Shown: positions 54,751 through 62,946 of the stretch, piece by piece
Position numbering within the stretch: position 1 is the first letter of the stretch
How the letters are laid out: each line of letters begins with the position of its first letter
Source: Streptomyces shenzhenensis
GTDB taxonomy: Bacteria; Actinomycetota; Actinomycetes; Streptomycetales; Streptomycetaceae
Assembly (NCBI RefSeq): GCF_021462265.1
Contig: NZ_JAJONF010000027.1
Location: 1-64,000 of the forward strand
Direction: 5' to 3'
Length of the DNA: 64,000 nucleotides
Program-made: the position numbers and the translations under genes
Notes under the pieces: model-generated
What the model was told of the DNA's origin: nothing
Seen by the model: the letters and a program-made list of their open reading frames with translations, nothing else
The model's database searches: none

Positions 54751-55606
54751 TTCGGTAGTCCTCTGCCGCTGACTTGATCATGGCCAGGGACGTCTCCGGT
54801 GACAGTGCGACGGCCCTGAGCCGATCGTAAGACCTGCGGTACTCATGCACGAGCGCAATATCGTCGATGGTGTCCCCGCTGTGCAGCGCCTCCGTGTAGA
54901 ACAGCGGCGGGGCATCGGGGAAGGTCATGATCATGGCCGCGCCGGTCATGAAGGGGTGCGCTACACACTTCCGCAACAGAACCTGCGGAGTGATCCGTCG
55001 ACGCTCAGCCAACTCCACGACTCGGTCGAGCTGTGCAGTCATGCCCTGCGGCGCAAGCAGCGGATCACTGATCAATGACTCGTGCAGGATCACCCAGTAC
55101 TCGGGAGTGTGATGGTTCGCCTCGAAGAGGGCGGCGCGTGCCATCCGGGCGCTGACCTTCTCCTCCACCTCCTCGTCAAGGGACAGCGGAAGGCCGGCCA
55201 GGATCACGGCCCTCGCGTAAGCCGGAGTTTGAAGCAGCCCTGGGATAAGCATCGGACACCACTCCTCGATGGTCGTGGCCTGCTTCTCCGCCTCCAGGAC
55301 CTTCTCGAAGTACTCGGCGTGACCAGATCTCCTCGCCCTCCGCACATCCTCGCAATGCCGCTCGAAGTACCCGTCCGTCCCCAGCACCCGATCCACATGC
55401 CGGGCCAGTTCCAACGGCATCCGGCGTTCGCCGCGTTCGATGTCGCTCAGATGCGACTTGCCGTAGAAGCTGCCCTCGACGAGCTTCTCCAGGGACAGTC
55501 CCGCCACCTCCCGCTTCCACCTCAACTCCTTGCCGTAGAAGCCGGGGACACTCGAAGAGCCGTCGATGTCCTTGCGTCGGGCCACGCGCTCACCGCCGTA
55601 ACTCAT
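54722..55606 (-). CDS. XRE/Scr1-type helix-turn-helix regulator
   Basis: 294 residues. HTH: YGKELRWKREVAGLSLEKLVEGSFYGKSHLSDIERGERRMPLELARHVDRVL (residues about 24-75). The C-terminal Scr1-like domain has WCPMLIPGLLQTPAYARAVI, FEANHHTPEYWVILHESLI and FPDAPPLFYTEALHSGDTIDD. It overlaps the downstream DUF397 start by 29 bases, so the two are translationally coupled; this is the WhiJ-like regulator plus small partner layout common in Streptomyces. The ATG 55606 has only a weak ribosome site; a GTG seven codons later is possible. Confidence 0.93.
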   Translation of the reverse strand: MSYGGERVARRKDIDGSSSVPGFYGKELRWKREVAGLSLEKLVEGSFYGKSHLSDIERGERRMPLELARHVDRVLGTDGYFERHCEDVRRARRSGHAEYFEKVLEAEKQATTIEEWCPMLIPGLLQTPAYARAVILAGLPLSLDEEVEEKVSARMARAALFEANHHTPEYWVILHESLISDPLLAPQGMTAQLDRVVELAERRRITPQVLLRKCVAHPFMTGAAMIMTFPDAPPLFYTEALHSGDTIDDIALVHEYRRSYDRLRAVALSPETSLAMIKSAAEDYRNGKQPDRLE

Positions 55607-55718
55607 GGGGCTGTTTCCGCAGTTCGCGTCGCGTACGCGAACGCCCTTCCACGGTAGCGAGCGGGGCGACACTCTGTGAGGGATTCGTCACACAACGCAC
55701 AGAAGGTAGCCCGGCCTT

Positions 55719-55946
55719 ATGCCCGATCCCTCCCCCACCGCCTACGACGTCGCCCTCTGCGTCGAGGACCTCCGCACCGCCCTGGCCGAACACGGCATCT
55801 CGCTCCCGTCCCTGCGCGTCGACCTCGCGGGCTTCGCGGGCACGTACTCACCGCCCGCCGGCCTCGTCGCGCTCGGGAACTGCAACACGGCGACGGCGCG
55901 GGCGCTCGCCGCCGCGCTCAGGAAGACGGCGGTGGCGGAACGATGA
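55719..55946 (+). CDS. Small conserved protein next to an HATPase gene
   Basis: 75 residues with a compact sequence: AYDVALCVEDLRTALAEHGISLPSLRVDLAGFAG then YSPPAGLVALGNCNTATARALAAALR. No signal peptide or HTH. Its stop overlaps the start of the following HATPase gene (ATGA), so they are coupled. It is divergent from the XRE/DUF397 pair. In Streptomyces, small ORFs of this type often lie beside XRE-DUF397-HATPase sets. Function unknown. Confidence 0.75.
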   Translation: MPDPSPTAYDVALCVEDLRTALAEHGISLPSLRVDLAGFAGTYSPPAGLVALGNCNTATARALAAALRKTAVAER

Positions 55947-56362
55947 CGACGCACCTCGAACTCCACCTGGCGGCCACCGCGAAGGCGGCGCCGGAGCTGC
56001 GTCACATGCTCCGCGACCACGCCTTCGACGTCCGGCTGTGCGCGACGGAGTTGCTGGCGAACGTGATCGAGCACGTCGGCGAGGGAACGCCGGTCACCGT
56101 CCGGGTCATGGGCGCTCACGAGCACGGCCGTACCCGGATCGAGGTGACCGACTCCGATCCACGGACGCTGCCCGCCGTGCTCCCCGCCACGGAGACGGCG
56201 GAGTCGGGGCGCGGCCTGGCCGTCCTCGACGCGCTGACCGATCGCTGGGGCGTGGACCGGGGCCCGGACCGCAAGACGGTCTGGTGCGAGATCAGCCATC
56301 CGCCCCTTCGCGAGGAATCACCGCCGCGGCTTTCGCCGCAGGCGACGGCCGTCCGACCGTGA
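55943..56362 (+). CDS. ATP-binding HATPase_c (RsbW-like) protein
   Basis: 139 residues. The GHKL ATPase fold is visible: LRHMLRDHAFDVRLCATELLANVIEHVGEG (N box), then TRIEVTDSDPRTLP (G1) and ESGRGLAVLDALTDRWGV (G2). Proteins of this size act as anti-sigma factor kinases that bind a sigma factor or phosphorylate an anti-anti-sigma partner. It overlaps the preceding small gene by four bases. It is near the XRE/DUF397 pair, a frequent Streptomyces grouping whose joint role is not established. Confidence 0.9.
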   Translation: MTTHLELHLAATAKAAPELRHMLRDHAFDVRLCATELLANVIEHVGEGTPVTVRVMGAHEHGRTRIEVTDSDPRTLPAVLPATETAESGRGLAVLDALTDRWGVDRGPDRKTVWCEISHPPLREESPPRLSPQATAVRP

Positions 56363-56654
56363 GGACGATGAAGAAGACCGGTTCGGCCCCCGTGCCGCTC
56401 GGCCACCTCACGAACGGCCCATGCACGTGGTCGCACCTGAACGCCGACCCGGTCGCGCCCGACGGCCGTTCCTGTGCGCGTACGCCGGCAGGTGGCCGTG
56501 GAGCCGCCGATCGGCCGACCCGCCGGGCGGAGGGGCGTGGGGTCCTGGTCCTGGCGACCGCACCCCCTCCGCATGACGACGAGCGGAAGGCTTTCGCCCC
56601 GGCCGGAGTACCCGGAGGATCCGGAGTATCCGGCTCACGGGCCGGGAGAGGGAG

Positions 56655-58400
56655 TTACCCCATCATGGACGGGGCGAACGGAGACAGGGCCGGGCCGAGC
56701 TGGGGGCCGTGGGCCAGGCCGAGGGCGGCAAGAGCGTCGGGCACACCGCACCCGGTACGGGCCGCGTCCAGTGTTCCCGGTGCGGCGAGCGGGCGGCAGC
56801 TGGCGGCGAGAATCCCGAAGAGGTGCTGTACGCGGCCCGGCCCCCGGGGCAGCAGCTGGCCGTGGAAGTCCTCGTGGTGGGCCAGCACGAGCGCGGCCAG
56901 GCCCGCGATGTGGGCGGACGCGGTGCCGGTGCCGTCGAGGGCGGTGTAGCCGCCGTCCGGGGAACAGGACAGGACCGAGACGCCGGGGGCGGCGGCGTTC
57001 ACTCCGGGACCGTGGCAGCTGAACGGCGCGGCGAACAGCCCCTCCGGGCTCAACTGCGGCCCGATGTGGGTGGCCTGGGAGGTGTCGGGCGGGTAGGTGC
57101 CGAAGGCTCCCAGGGCGCCCACGCCGAAGACGGTGGGCAGGGAGGCGGGGAAGGAGACCGGTCCGCCGCTGTCGCCGACCGGAGCGATGCAGGCGATGCC
57201 CGCCGCGGTGGCATCGGCGAGTTTGCGGGAGACCAGCGACGAGGGGTACGGGGCCGCCACCTGGATGTGGGCAATGTCCACCTCTTGCTCGACGCAGTGG
57301 TCCAGGGCCGCGATCAGGTCGCTGAAGTGGCCGTCGGGCATGATCTCGCAGACCTCGAGTTCGGCGTCGACGGCGATGCCGATGACGCCCTTGCCCGTGT
57401 CCGCCCCGACGATGATGCCTGCCGCGTGGGTACCGGTGCCGACCGGATCGTGGGCCCAGCCCTCCTTCGTGCCGCGCACGAGGTCGGCGCCGGAGCGCAC
57501 CCGTTGCTTCAGGTCGGGGTGGTCGACGCTGACGCCCGTACCGATGACGGCGATCTTGGTGCCGAAGGCACGGAACGTGGGTGGCAGCCGGTCCAGCCGC
57601 ATGGCCTGCTGGCCCCAGCCGTAACTCTGCCGCTGGTCCAGTTCCGGGTAGACCTTGGCGAGCGGCGTGAGGGTGACCAGGTTGTCCTGGGTCGCCGAGA
57701 GTTCGGGGCGGTGGATCCAGCGGTCCGTGTAGCCGCCCTCGGGCCGGACGTACAGTGCCTGCACGGACTGCGCGGTCTCCGTCGCAAGCGTGAGGGTGAC
57801 CTTCCCGTCGGGGCCGGTGACGCCCTGGCTCGGCCATGCCGCCCCGATCAGGAACACGCCCGCACCGGCCAGCGGTTCGGCGTCCGGACCGCAGACACTG
57901 ATCGAGACCTCCAGGGGCTTCTCCAGCGGCATGACCAGCCCCGGGTCGCGCAGCGGCAGCAACCCCGCGGCCGGCATGGCGACGGGTACACCCGTGGCCA
58001 GCGGCAGATCCGGCTCGATGTGCACATGCAGCGACCGCATCGCCGGCACCTGGGCTTCGGCGGCCTCGACGACCACGAGTTCGGGGCAGGAGGGCTGCAC
58101 TCCCGCCGACTGAAGTTTGTCCGACGGGGTGAGTCTGCGGACCACCGTGACCTCGGGCATCCGCTCCAGGTGGTCGCACACCGCGTCCATGCCGAGTTCG
58201 GGCACTCCCACGGGCAGCAGCTGCTGCGGCAGCGGGGTCACCATGTAGCGGGACCGGCGCGGCTGTACCGCGATCGGCGACGATCCGCCCTTCTTGCGTG
58301 GCGTCGTTTTCTCCTCGGGGCCCGGCCCGCCGGCCCCCGCGCCCTCGGATTCGCTCTGGCGGCTGCTCCTGGGCTTGCTTCCGGGCCTGTCCTTGACCAT
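56655..58400 (-). CDS. Subtilisin-fold protein lacking catalytic residues (pseudoprotease)
   Basis: 581 residues, no signal peptide. A hydrophilic tail (1-50), a region of unknown fold (about 55-245), and a subtilisin (S8) domain (about 270-560) with IAVIGTGVSVDHPDL, GTGTHAAGIIVGADTGKGV and DGTGTASAHIAGLAALVLAH. The catalytic Asp is replaced by Gly287, the Ser by Gly492 and the oxyanion Asn by Asp410; His325 is kept. It should bind but not cut peptides, unless another residue substitutes. ATG 58400 has GAGGTGG upstream; an earlier ATG at 58418 is also in frame. It lies downstream of a Gln-rich protein gene on the same strand. Confidence 0.8.
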   Translation of the reverse strand: MVKDRPGSKPRSSRQSESEGAGAGGPGPEEKTTPRKKGGSSPIAVQPRRSRYMVTPLPQQLLPVGVPELGMDAVCDHLERMPEVTVVRRLTPSDKLQSAGVQPSCPELVVVEAAEAQVPAMRSLHVHIEPDLPLATGVPVAMPAAGLLPLRDPGLVMPLEKPLEVSISVCGPDAEPLAGAGVFLIGAAWPSQGVTGPDGKVTLTLATETAQSVQALYVRPEGGYTDRWIHRPELSATQDNLVTLTPLAKVYPELDQRQSYGWGQQAMRLDRLPPTFRAFGTKIAVIGTGVSVDHPDLKQRVRSGADLVRGTKEGWAHDPVGTGTHAAGIIVGADTGKGVIGIAVDAELEVCEIMPDGHFSDLIAALDHCVEQEVDIAHIQVAAPYPSSLVSRKLADATAAGIACIAPVGDSGGPVSFPASLPTVFGVGALGAFGTYPPDTSQATHIGPQLSPEGLFAAPFSCHGPGVNAAAPGVSVLSCSPDGGYTALDGTGTASAHIAGLAALVLAHHEDFHGQLLPRGPGRVQHLFGILAASCRPLAAPGTLDAARTGCGVPDALAALGLAHGPQLGPALSPFAPSMMG

Positions 58401-58478
58401 TACATCCACCTCAACCATGCCTACGTCGGTTTCCGCGCTTCTGATCCGTCTGACGGGCGGCTCGTGCCTTCCGTGGCT

Positions 58479-58517
58479 GTGCGGTGTGCCCGGGAACCAG
58501 TCCCGGGCACACCGCAC
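58479..58517 (-). terminator. Strong stem-loop between the Gln-rich and pseudo-subtilisin genes
   Basis: A perfect 17-base stem (GTGCGGTGTGCCCGGGA and complement at 58501-58517) with a five-base loop starts 16 bases after the Gln-rich gene stop, so the two genes are probably separated or strongly attenuated. Confidence 0.85.
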
Positions 58518-58533
58518 AGGGCACTGCCTCGCG

Positions 58534-59025
58534 TCAGCCGATACCGAAGTGCTGACCCATCGGGCCGAAGCCGTAGCCGGGCTGCTGGTACTGCTGCGGG
58601 TACTGCTGGCCGTACGACTGCTGGCCGAACCCGCCGCCCCACTGCTGCTGGCTCTGCTGGCCCTGCTGACCCTGCTGACCCTGCTGGCTCTGCTGAACCA
58701 GCGTCAGGATCGCGGTCGGCAGCGCCTGCTGCACGGACTGCTCAACGGCGCTGCGCACGCCCTGCACCAGGGAGTGGTGCAGCGCGACGGCCAGGTAGGG
58801 GTGGGCGTGGTGGGCGATGCCCTGCTGCTGCAGCTGCTGCTGGACCTGCTGGATCTGCTGCAGCGTCTGCTGCATGCGCTGCGCGATCTGCTGGCTCGCC
58901 TGCTGGCAGGCCTGCTGGATGGACTGCTGGACGACCTGCGCGAGCTGCTGCGGCCCGGCGTACTGCTGCTGGCCGAACTGCTGGCCGAACTGCTGCAGGG
59001 GCGGGGTACCGGTCATCACCGACAT
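58534..59025 (-). CDS. Gln-rich coiled-coil-like protein
   Basis: 163 residues with about a quarter or more Gln. The first half is a helical stretch of regularly spaced Gln (AQVVQQSIQQACQQASQQIA and QRMQQTLQQIQQVQQQLQQQ) likely to form a coiled coil; the middle (IAHHAHPYLAVALHHSLVQGVRSAVEQSVQQALPTAIL) is amphipathic, and the C-terminus is a Gly/Gln/Tyr low-complexity tail (FGQQSYGQQYPQQYQQPGYG). GGAG precedes the ATG. No known family recognised. The neighbouring gene encodes a catalytically dead subtilisin-fold protein. A 15-base perfect palindrome lies 57 bases upstream. Confidence 0.8.
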   Translation of the reverse strand: MSVMTGTPPLQQFGQQFGQQQYAGPQQLAQVVQQSIQQACQQASQQIAQRMQQTLQQIQQVQQQLQQQGIAHHAHPYLAVALHHSLVQGVRSAVEQSVQQALPTAILTLVQQSQQGQQGQQGQQSQQQWGGGFGQQSYGQQYPQQYQQPGYGFGPMGQHFGIG

Positions 59026-59408
59026 GAATGCTCCGTTTCGATGTCACAGGAAGGCAAACATAAGACACACTGTTTACCTTTTCGGAATATTTCCGACATG
59101 CCGAAGTTATGGCCGCACCACTCCGTCCCGCAATCGGGCGAGCCGATCGGCGCGAGGAATCCCCCGATCGGCTCCGGTGACCGGCGAACCGGCCCCGGAC
59201 ACGGCAGGATGGGTTTCTGCCCGAAGGCGCCGAACGGGTCGAAGCCCGCGCGTGGTCCGGGAGGAGAGCACGGCCAGGACTCCGGCCGACACACCCCTCG
59301 CGCCTCACGGCGGACCGCGCAGCGCGCGGATAGGTTGGGCAACGCCCTACAGCGACACGCGGCAGGGCGACGCCCGGCCGACCGAGCTCCCGCGGTCTTC
59401 GGTGCGAA
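59026..59408. other. Intergenic region between Gln-rich gene and tRNA
   Basis: 383 bases with no supported gene. It holds the promoter of the Gln-rich gene on the minus strand with a palindrome at 59082-59096, and on the plus side the upstream region of tRNA-Gln. Nothing else of note is seen. Confidence 0.5.
59082..59096. promoter_or_regulatory. 15-base perfect palindrome
   Basis: TCGGAATATTTCCGA is a perfect inverted repeat with a three-base centre, in an AT-rich patch 57 bases upstream of the Gln-rich gene, so it could be an operator. Confidence 0.5.
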
Positions 59409-59480
59409 TGGGATATGGGGTAATTGGCAGCCCGACGGTTTCTGGTTCCGTTAGTTCAGGTTCGAGTCCTGGTATCCCAG
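59409..59480 (+). tRNA. tRNA-Gln (anticodon CTG)
   Basis: A 72-base gene without an encoded CCA end. The 7-base acceptor stem is perfect (TGGGATA with TATCCCA), the D-loop contains GGGTAATTGGCAG, the anticodon loop TTCTGGT holds CTG (Gln), and the T arm has the conserved GGTTCGAGTCC. The anticodon stem has one U-U mismatch at its lower end, or a slightly larger loop, but the whole fold is intact. It is followed by a strong terminator. Confidence 0.92.
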
Positions 59481-59487
59481 CAAGCGC

Positions 59488-59523
59488 GGACACCGCCCCT
59501 CCGGGACAGGAGGGGCGGTGTCC
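59488..59523 (+). terminator. tRNA terminator
   Basis: A perfect 15-base stem (GGACACCGCCCCTCC and complement) with a six-base loop begins 8 bases after the tRNA. Confidence 0.88.
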
Positions 59524-59564
59524 GGTGCACGACGTGCGGCTCGTCGCCGCAGAGGCGGACGCGG

Positions 59565-60179
59565 TCAGGTGGCCTTCTTCTGGGCGGCCTTGAGGATCTG
59601 GTCGACATCGAGGACGACCCGGGCGCCGATCGACTGGGGCAGCGTGACGGACTCGCCCGGCGAGTACGGGCGGTGGTGCTCGTACTGCTCCCCGCTGGGA
59701 TCGGTGAGCACGTGGACGCGCTGGTGCTTGCGGTCGACGATCACGTAGACCGGCACCTTGGCCTGGGCGTACGCGACGGCCTTGGTCTTCAGGTCGTCCT
59801 TCCAGTTGCTGGAGGTGACCTCCAGGACGAGACGGAAGCAGACCGGGTCGTAGGCGTTGTTCTCGACGAGGTGGTCGTCGATGTCGGCGTCCACGATCGC
59901 GAGGTCGGGGATGGCGTAGTCCTCGGCTCCGGCGGGCAGCCAGAGGCCGACGTTCTGGAGGACCTCGGTTTCCTCTCCGTGCAGACCGGCTGCGATGAAG
60001 GGAATCATCAGGCCGGTCAGGGCACGGGCGTGAGGGGCATCCGGTGATGGGGTCACGAGGAGGTGGCCTCCGATGATCTCGACGCGGTAGCCCGGATGGC
60101 GCTCCATGATCTCGTCGGCGATGGCCGTGAGCGAGAACGGCTCGTCGTCGAAGGGCTGCTCGATGGCTGCGGCGGACAT
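59565..60179 (-). CDS. Uma2-family putative nuclease
   Basis: 204 residues. The Uma2 fold (restriction-endonuclease-like, DUF820) is shown by YRVEIIGGHLLVTPSPDAPHA (core Glu), YAIPDLAIVDADIDDH (Asp), CFRLVLEVTSSNWKDDLKTKAVAYAQAKVPVYVIVD (E-x-S...K core) and QRVHVLTDPSGEQY. GGGAGG lies six bases before the ATG. Members are abundant in Streptomyces and cyanobacteria; few are characterised. It lies next to the tRNA but there is no sign of integration. Confidence 0.88.
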   Translation of the reverse strand: MSAAAIEQPFDDEPFSLTAIADEIMERHPGYRVEIIGGHLLVTPSPDAPHARALTGLMIPFIAAGLHGEETEVLQNVGLWLPAGAEDYAIPDLAIVDADIDDHLVENNAYDPVCFRLVLEVTSSNWKDDLKTKAVAYAQAKVPVYVIVDRKHQRVHVLTDPSGEQYEHHRPYSPGESVTLPQSIGARVVLDVDQILKAAQKKAT

Positions 60180-60337
60180 CGCGTGCCTCCCAGGGGCTGG
60201 TGTCGAGAGCATCATCGTAGGCAGATCGGGCCGTCGGCGTCCCGTCCGAACCGCTTCACCCGAAGGTGACCACTCCCCCTGCCGGTTGACGGCCGGATGC
60301 GCGGCGCACACCAGCGGGCCTGCCGGGAACCGGGCGG

Positions 60338-61561
60338 TCAGGCGGAGTGCACCGGCTCCGCGGGCTGTGGAACGTGCGAGGCGACCACCCGGTCACGGAC
60401 CGGTGCCGGAACGTCCCGGCGCCGGTCCACCGCGTGCGCCACGCTCGCCACGCCCAGGCCCAGGACGGCGAGGGCCGCGCCCGCCAGCGCCGGGGACGTG
60501 ACGCCGAAGCCCGCGGCCAGGGCCACGCCGCCGATCCAGGCGCCGCCGGCGTTGGCGAGGTTGAAGGCCGCCTGGTTGGCGGAGGAGGCGAGGGAGGGGC
60601 CCGCGGCCGCCCGCTCCATGACCATCAGCTGGAGGGGCGAGCCGGTGACGAAGGCCGCCACGCCCAGCAGGACGACCGCGAGGGCCGCGCTCCACTCCGT
60701 CCGCATCAGGACCGGGAAGAGGAGCAGCACCGCGACCATCGACACCAGGCCGCCGAACAGCGTGCCGCGCATCGTGTGGTCGGCGAGGCGGCCGCCGGCC
60801 AGGTTGCCGATGGTGGCGCCGACGCCGAACAGGGCGAGGAGCAGGGTGACGTTCGAAGCGGCGTAGCCGGCGGCGTCCGTCAGCATCGGCGTGATGTAGC
60901 TGTACGCGGAGAAGAGCGCGCCGAAGCCGACCACCGTGGTGGCGAGGGCCAGCCAGACGGGCAGGGAGCGCAGGGCGGAGAGTTCGCCGCGCAGACCGGA
61001 CGCCGGGGCCGGGGTGTGCGTGGGGTGGATCAGGAAGAAGACGGCGGCCATCGCGGCGACGCCGATCAGGCTCACGCCCAGGAAAGTGGCCCGCCAGCCG
61101 AGGTGCTGGCCCATGAGGGTGGCGACCGGGACGCCCGCGATGTTGGCGACGGTCAGGCCCATGAACATCAGGGAGACGGAGCGGGCCTTGCGCTCCGGTG
61201 CCACCACGCTGGTGGCGACGACCGCGCCGACGCCGAAGAAGGCGCCGTGCGGGAGGCCGCTGAGGAAGCGGGCGGCCAGAAGGGAGTCGTAGCCGGGAGC
61301 CAGCGCGGAGAGCGCGTTGCCCGCGACGAACAGGGCCATCAGGGAGATGAGGACCGTGCGGCGGGGCAGGCGCGCGGTGAGCGCGGCCAGCAGCGGGGCG
61401 CCGATGACGACGCCCAGCGCGTACGCCGAGACCAGGTGGCCGGCGGCGGGGATCGAGATGTGCAGGTCGTCGGCGACGTCGGGCAGCAGGCCCATCATCA
61501 CGAACTCGGTGGTGCCGAGACCAAAAGCGCCGACGGCCAGGGCGAGCAGGGCCAGGGGCAT
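60338..61561 (-). CDS. MFS efflux transporter (DHA1/chloramphenicol-resistance-like)
   Basis: 407 residues, twelve spans. The start LALLALAVGAFGLGTTEFVMMGLLPDVADDLHISIPAAGHLVSAYALGVVIGAPLLAALTARLPRR carries the DHA1 drug-proton antiporter signatures, including GTTEFV and the loop ALTARLPRR. The central segment GLPHGAFFGVGAVVA is the usual motif of this subgroup, which exports small molecules such as sugars or drugs. No regulator adjoins, and the substrate cannot be given. Divergent genes are spaced normally. Confidence 0.92.
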   Translation of the reverse strand: MPLALLALAVGAFGLGTTEFVMMGLLPDVADDLHISIPAAGHLVSAYALGVVIGAPLLAALTARLPRRTVLISLMALFVAGNALSALAPGYDSLLAARFLSGLPHGAFFGVGAVVATSVVAPERKARSVSLMFMGLTVANIAGVPVATLMGQHLGWRATFLGVSLIGVAAMAAVFFLIHPTHTPAPASGLRGELSALRSLPVWLALATTVVGFGALFSAYSYITPMLTDAAGYAASNVTLLLALFGVGATIGNLAGGRLADHTMRGTLFGGLVSMVAVLLLFPVLMRTEWSAALAVVLLGVAAFVTGSPLQLMVMERAAAGPSLASSANQAAFNLANAGGAWIGGVALAAGFGVTSPALAGAALAVLGLGVASVAHAVDRRRDVPAPVRDRVVASHVPQPAEPVHSA

Positions 61562-61709
61562 GAAGGGCGCTGCCTTTCGGGGAGCAGGGTTCCGTGCGTT
61601 CTAAGTTCAGCTACGGAACAAAGTCTCCCAGGCCGAGTATTCCGCAAGGTTACGGCGCAGTGTCCGGTTGTCCTCACAAGGCCGATGGCAAGCGGTTGAC
61701 CAGCGGTTT

Positions 61710-62762
61710 CTACGAACCCGATGTGGTGAGGTTCACCCGTGCGGCGACCGGGAGGTGGTCGCTGCCGGTCCTCGGGAGGGTCCAGGAGCTCTCCGGCTGC
61801 ACGCCCCTGACCATGATCTGGTCGATGCGCGCCATCGGGAACGAGGCCGGCCAGCTGAACCCGAAGCCGCTGCCCGCCGCGCCCTGCGTGGAGCGCAGCT
61901 GCGAGGTGACGGCGTTGAGGGAACGGTCGTTCATCGTGCCGTTGAGGTCGCCGAGGAGGATCACCCGGGGCAGGCTCTCGTCGACGATGGCCTCGCCCAG
62001 CGCGTCCGCGCTCGTGTCGCGCTGCCGGGCGGTGAAGCCGGCGTTCATCTTGACCCGGACGGAGGGGAGATGGGCCACGTAGACGGCGAGGGGGCCGTCC
62101 GGGGTGGCGACGGTGGCCCGCATCGCACGCGTCCAGCCGAGCTTGATGTCGACGGCCTTCACTCCGGTGAGGCGGTACTTGCTCCACAGTCCGACGGTGC
62201 CCTCGACCGCGTGGTACTTGTACGTCGACGCCAGCGCCTTCTCGTACGTCGGCACGGCCGACGCCGTCAGCTCCTCCAGGGCCAGCACCTCGGCGCCGGA
62301 GGAGGCGAGCTGAGCGGCCGTGCCGGTCGGGTCGGGGTTCTCGGCGTTGACGTTGTGGGTGGCCACCATGAAGTCGCCGCCGGTGGCCTGTTTGCCGGTG
62401 AGCAGTCCGCCGAACATGTTCAGCCAGACGATCCCCGGGAGCAGTACGGCGATCAGCGCGGTCGCCGACCTGCGCACCAGGCCGAGCAGGAGCAGCACCG
62501 GGATCAGCAGGCCCAGCCAGGGCAGGAAGGTCTCGGTGAGACTGCCGAGGTTGCCGATCCGGTTGGGGATGCGGGAGTGCAGCAGCATCACCCCGGCCAG
62601 GAGCAGCGCCACCACCGCGGTGACGACGCCCCGGCGCCAGATGCGTGGATCGTCGCGCCAGCCGGACAGCAACCGGTTCACCAGGCGCCGGAACCGGTCT
62701 CCCCGGCGCTCGGGTCCCGAGCCTCCGTTGTCCGTCTCCGTCATGTACGCCTGCTGCGCCAT
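61710..62762 (-). CDS. Membrane EEP-family (endonuclease/exonuclease/phosphatase) protein
   Basis: 350 residues. Three N-terminal spans (about 45-130: GVVTAVVALLLAGVMLL, LPWLGLLIPVLLLLGLV, ALIAVLLPGIVWLNMFG) are followed by an EEP domain: MVATHNVNAENPD (first Asn), VLALEELT (catalytic Glu), YVAHLPS, VILLGDLNGTMND (Asp, Asn) and GSDHLPVAARV (Asp, His). The enzyme part would be outside or at the membrane and hydrolyse a phosphodiester or phosphomonoester. The start is placed at ATG 62762 because GAGGCAG lies upstream. Confidence 0.88.
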   Translation of the reverse strand: MAQQAYMTETDNGGSGPERRGDRFRRLVNRLLSGWRDDPRIWRRGVVTAVVALLLAGVMLLHSRIPNRIGNLGSLTETFLPWLGLLIPVLLLLGLVRRSATALIAVLLPGIVWLNMFGGLLTGKQATGGDFMVATHNVNAENPDPTGTAAQLASSGAEVLALEELTASAVPTYEKALASTYKYHAVEGTVGLWSKYRLTGVKAVDIKLGWTRAMRATVATPDGPLAVYVAHLPSVRVKMNAGFTARQRDTSADALGEAIVDESLPRVILLGDLNGTMNDRSLNAVTSQLRSTQGAAGSGFGFSWPASFPMARIDQIMVRGVQPESSWTLPRTGSDHLPVAARVNLTTSGS

Positions 62763-62946
62763 ACCGTCTGCCTCACAACCTGCCGTGCACACCGTCGTCC
62801 CCCGGATACGACCCTAGGGGATGATCGGCTCCTCTCCCGCCGTCCCATGACGGCCGTACGGAAGACGAGGACGAACGGGCCGAGGGGAGGAGTTCCGGTT
62901 ACCGGCGGGTCGGCGGGCACTGTGACGAAACGCGAACACTCCCCGC

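Noticed and set aside
54376..55606. Toxin-antitoxin module
   Set aside because: The XRE-DUF397 pair has no toxin fold; the layout matches developmental regulator pairs of Streptomyces.
56368..56650. Short protein frame starting MKKTGSAPVPLGHLTNG
   Set aside because: The frame has no stop until far into the antisense of the pseudo-subtilisin gene and has no ribosome site or known motif, so I leave this 290-base gap as non-coding.
59409..60179. Integrative element at the tRNA-Gln gene
   Set aside because: The tRNA is complete, no repeated tRNA 3' end or integrase is seen, and the neighbour Uma2 gene is a common chromosomal family.
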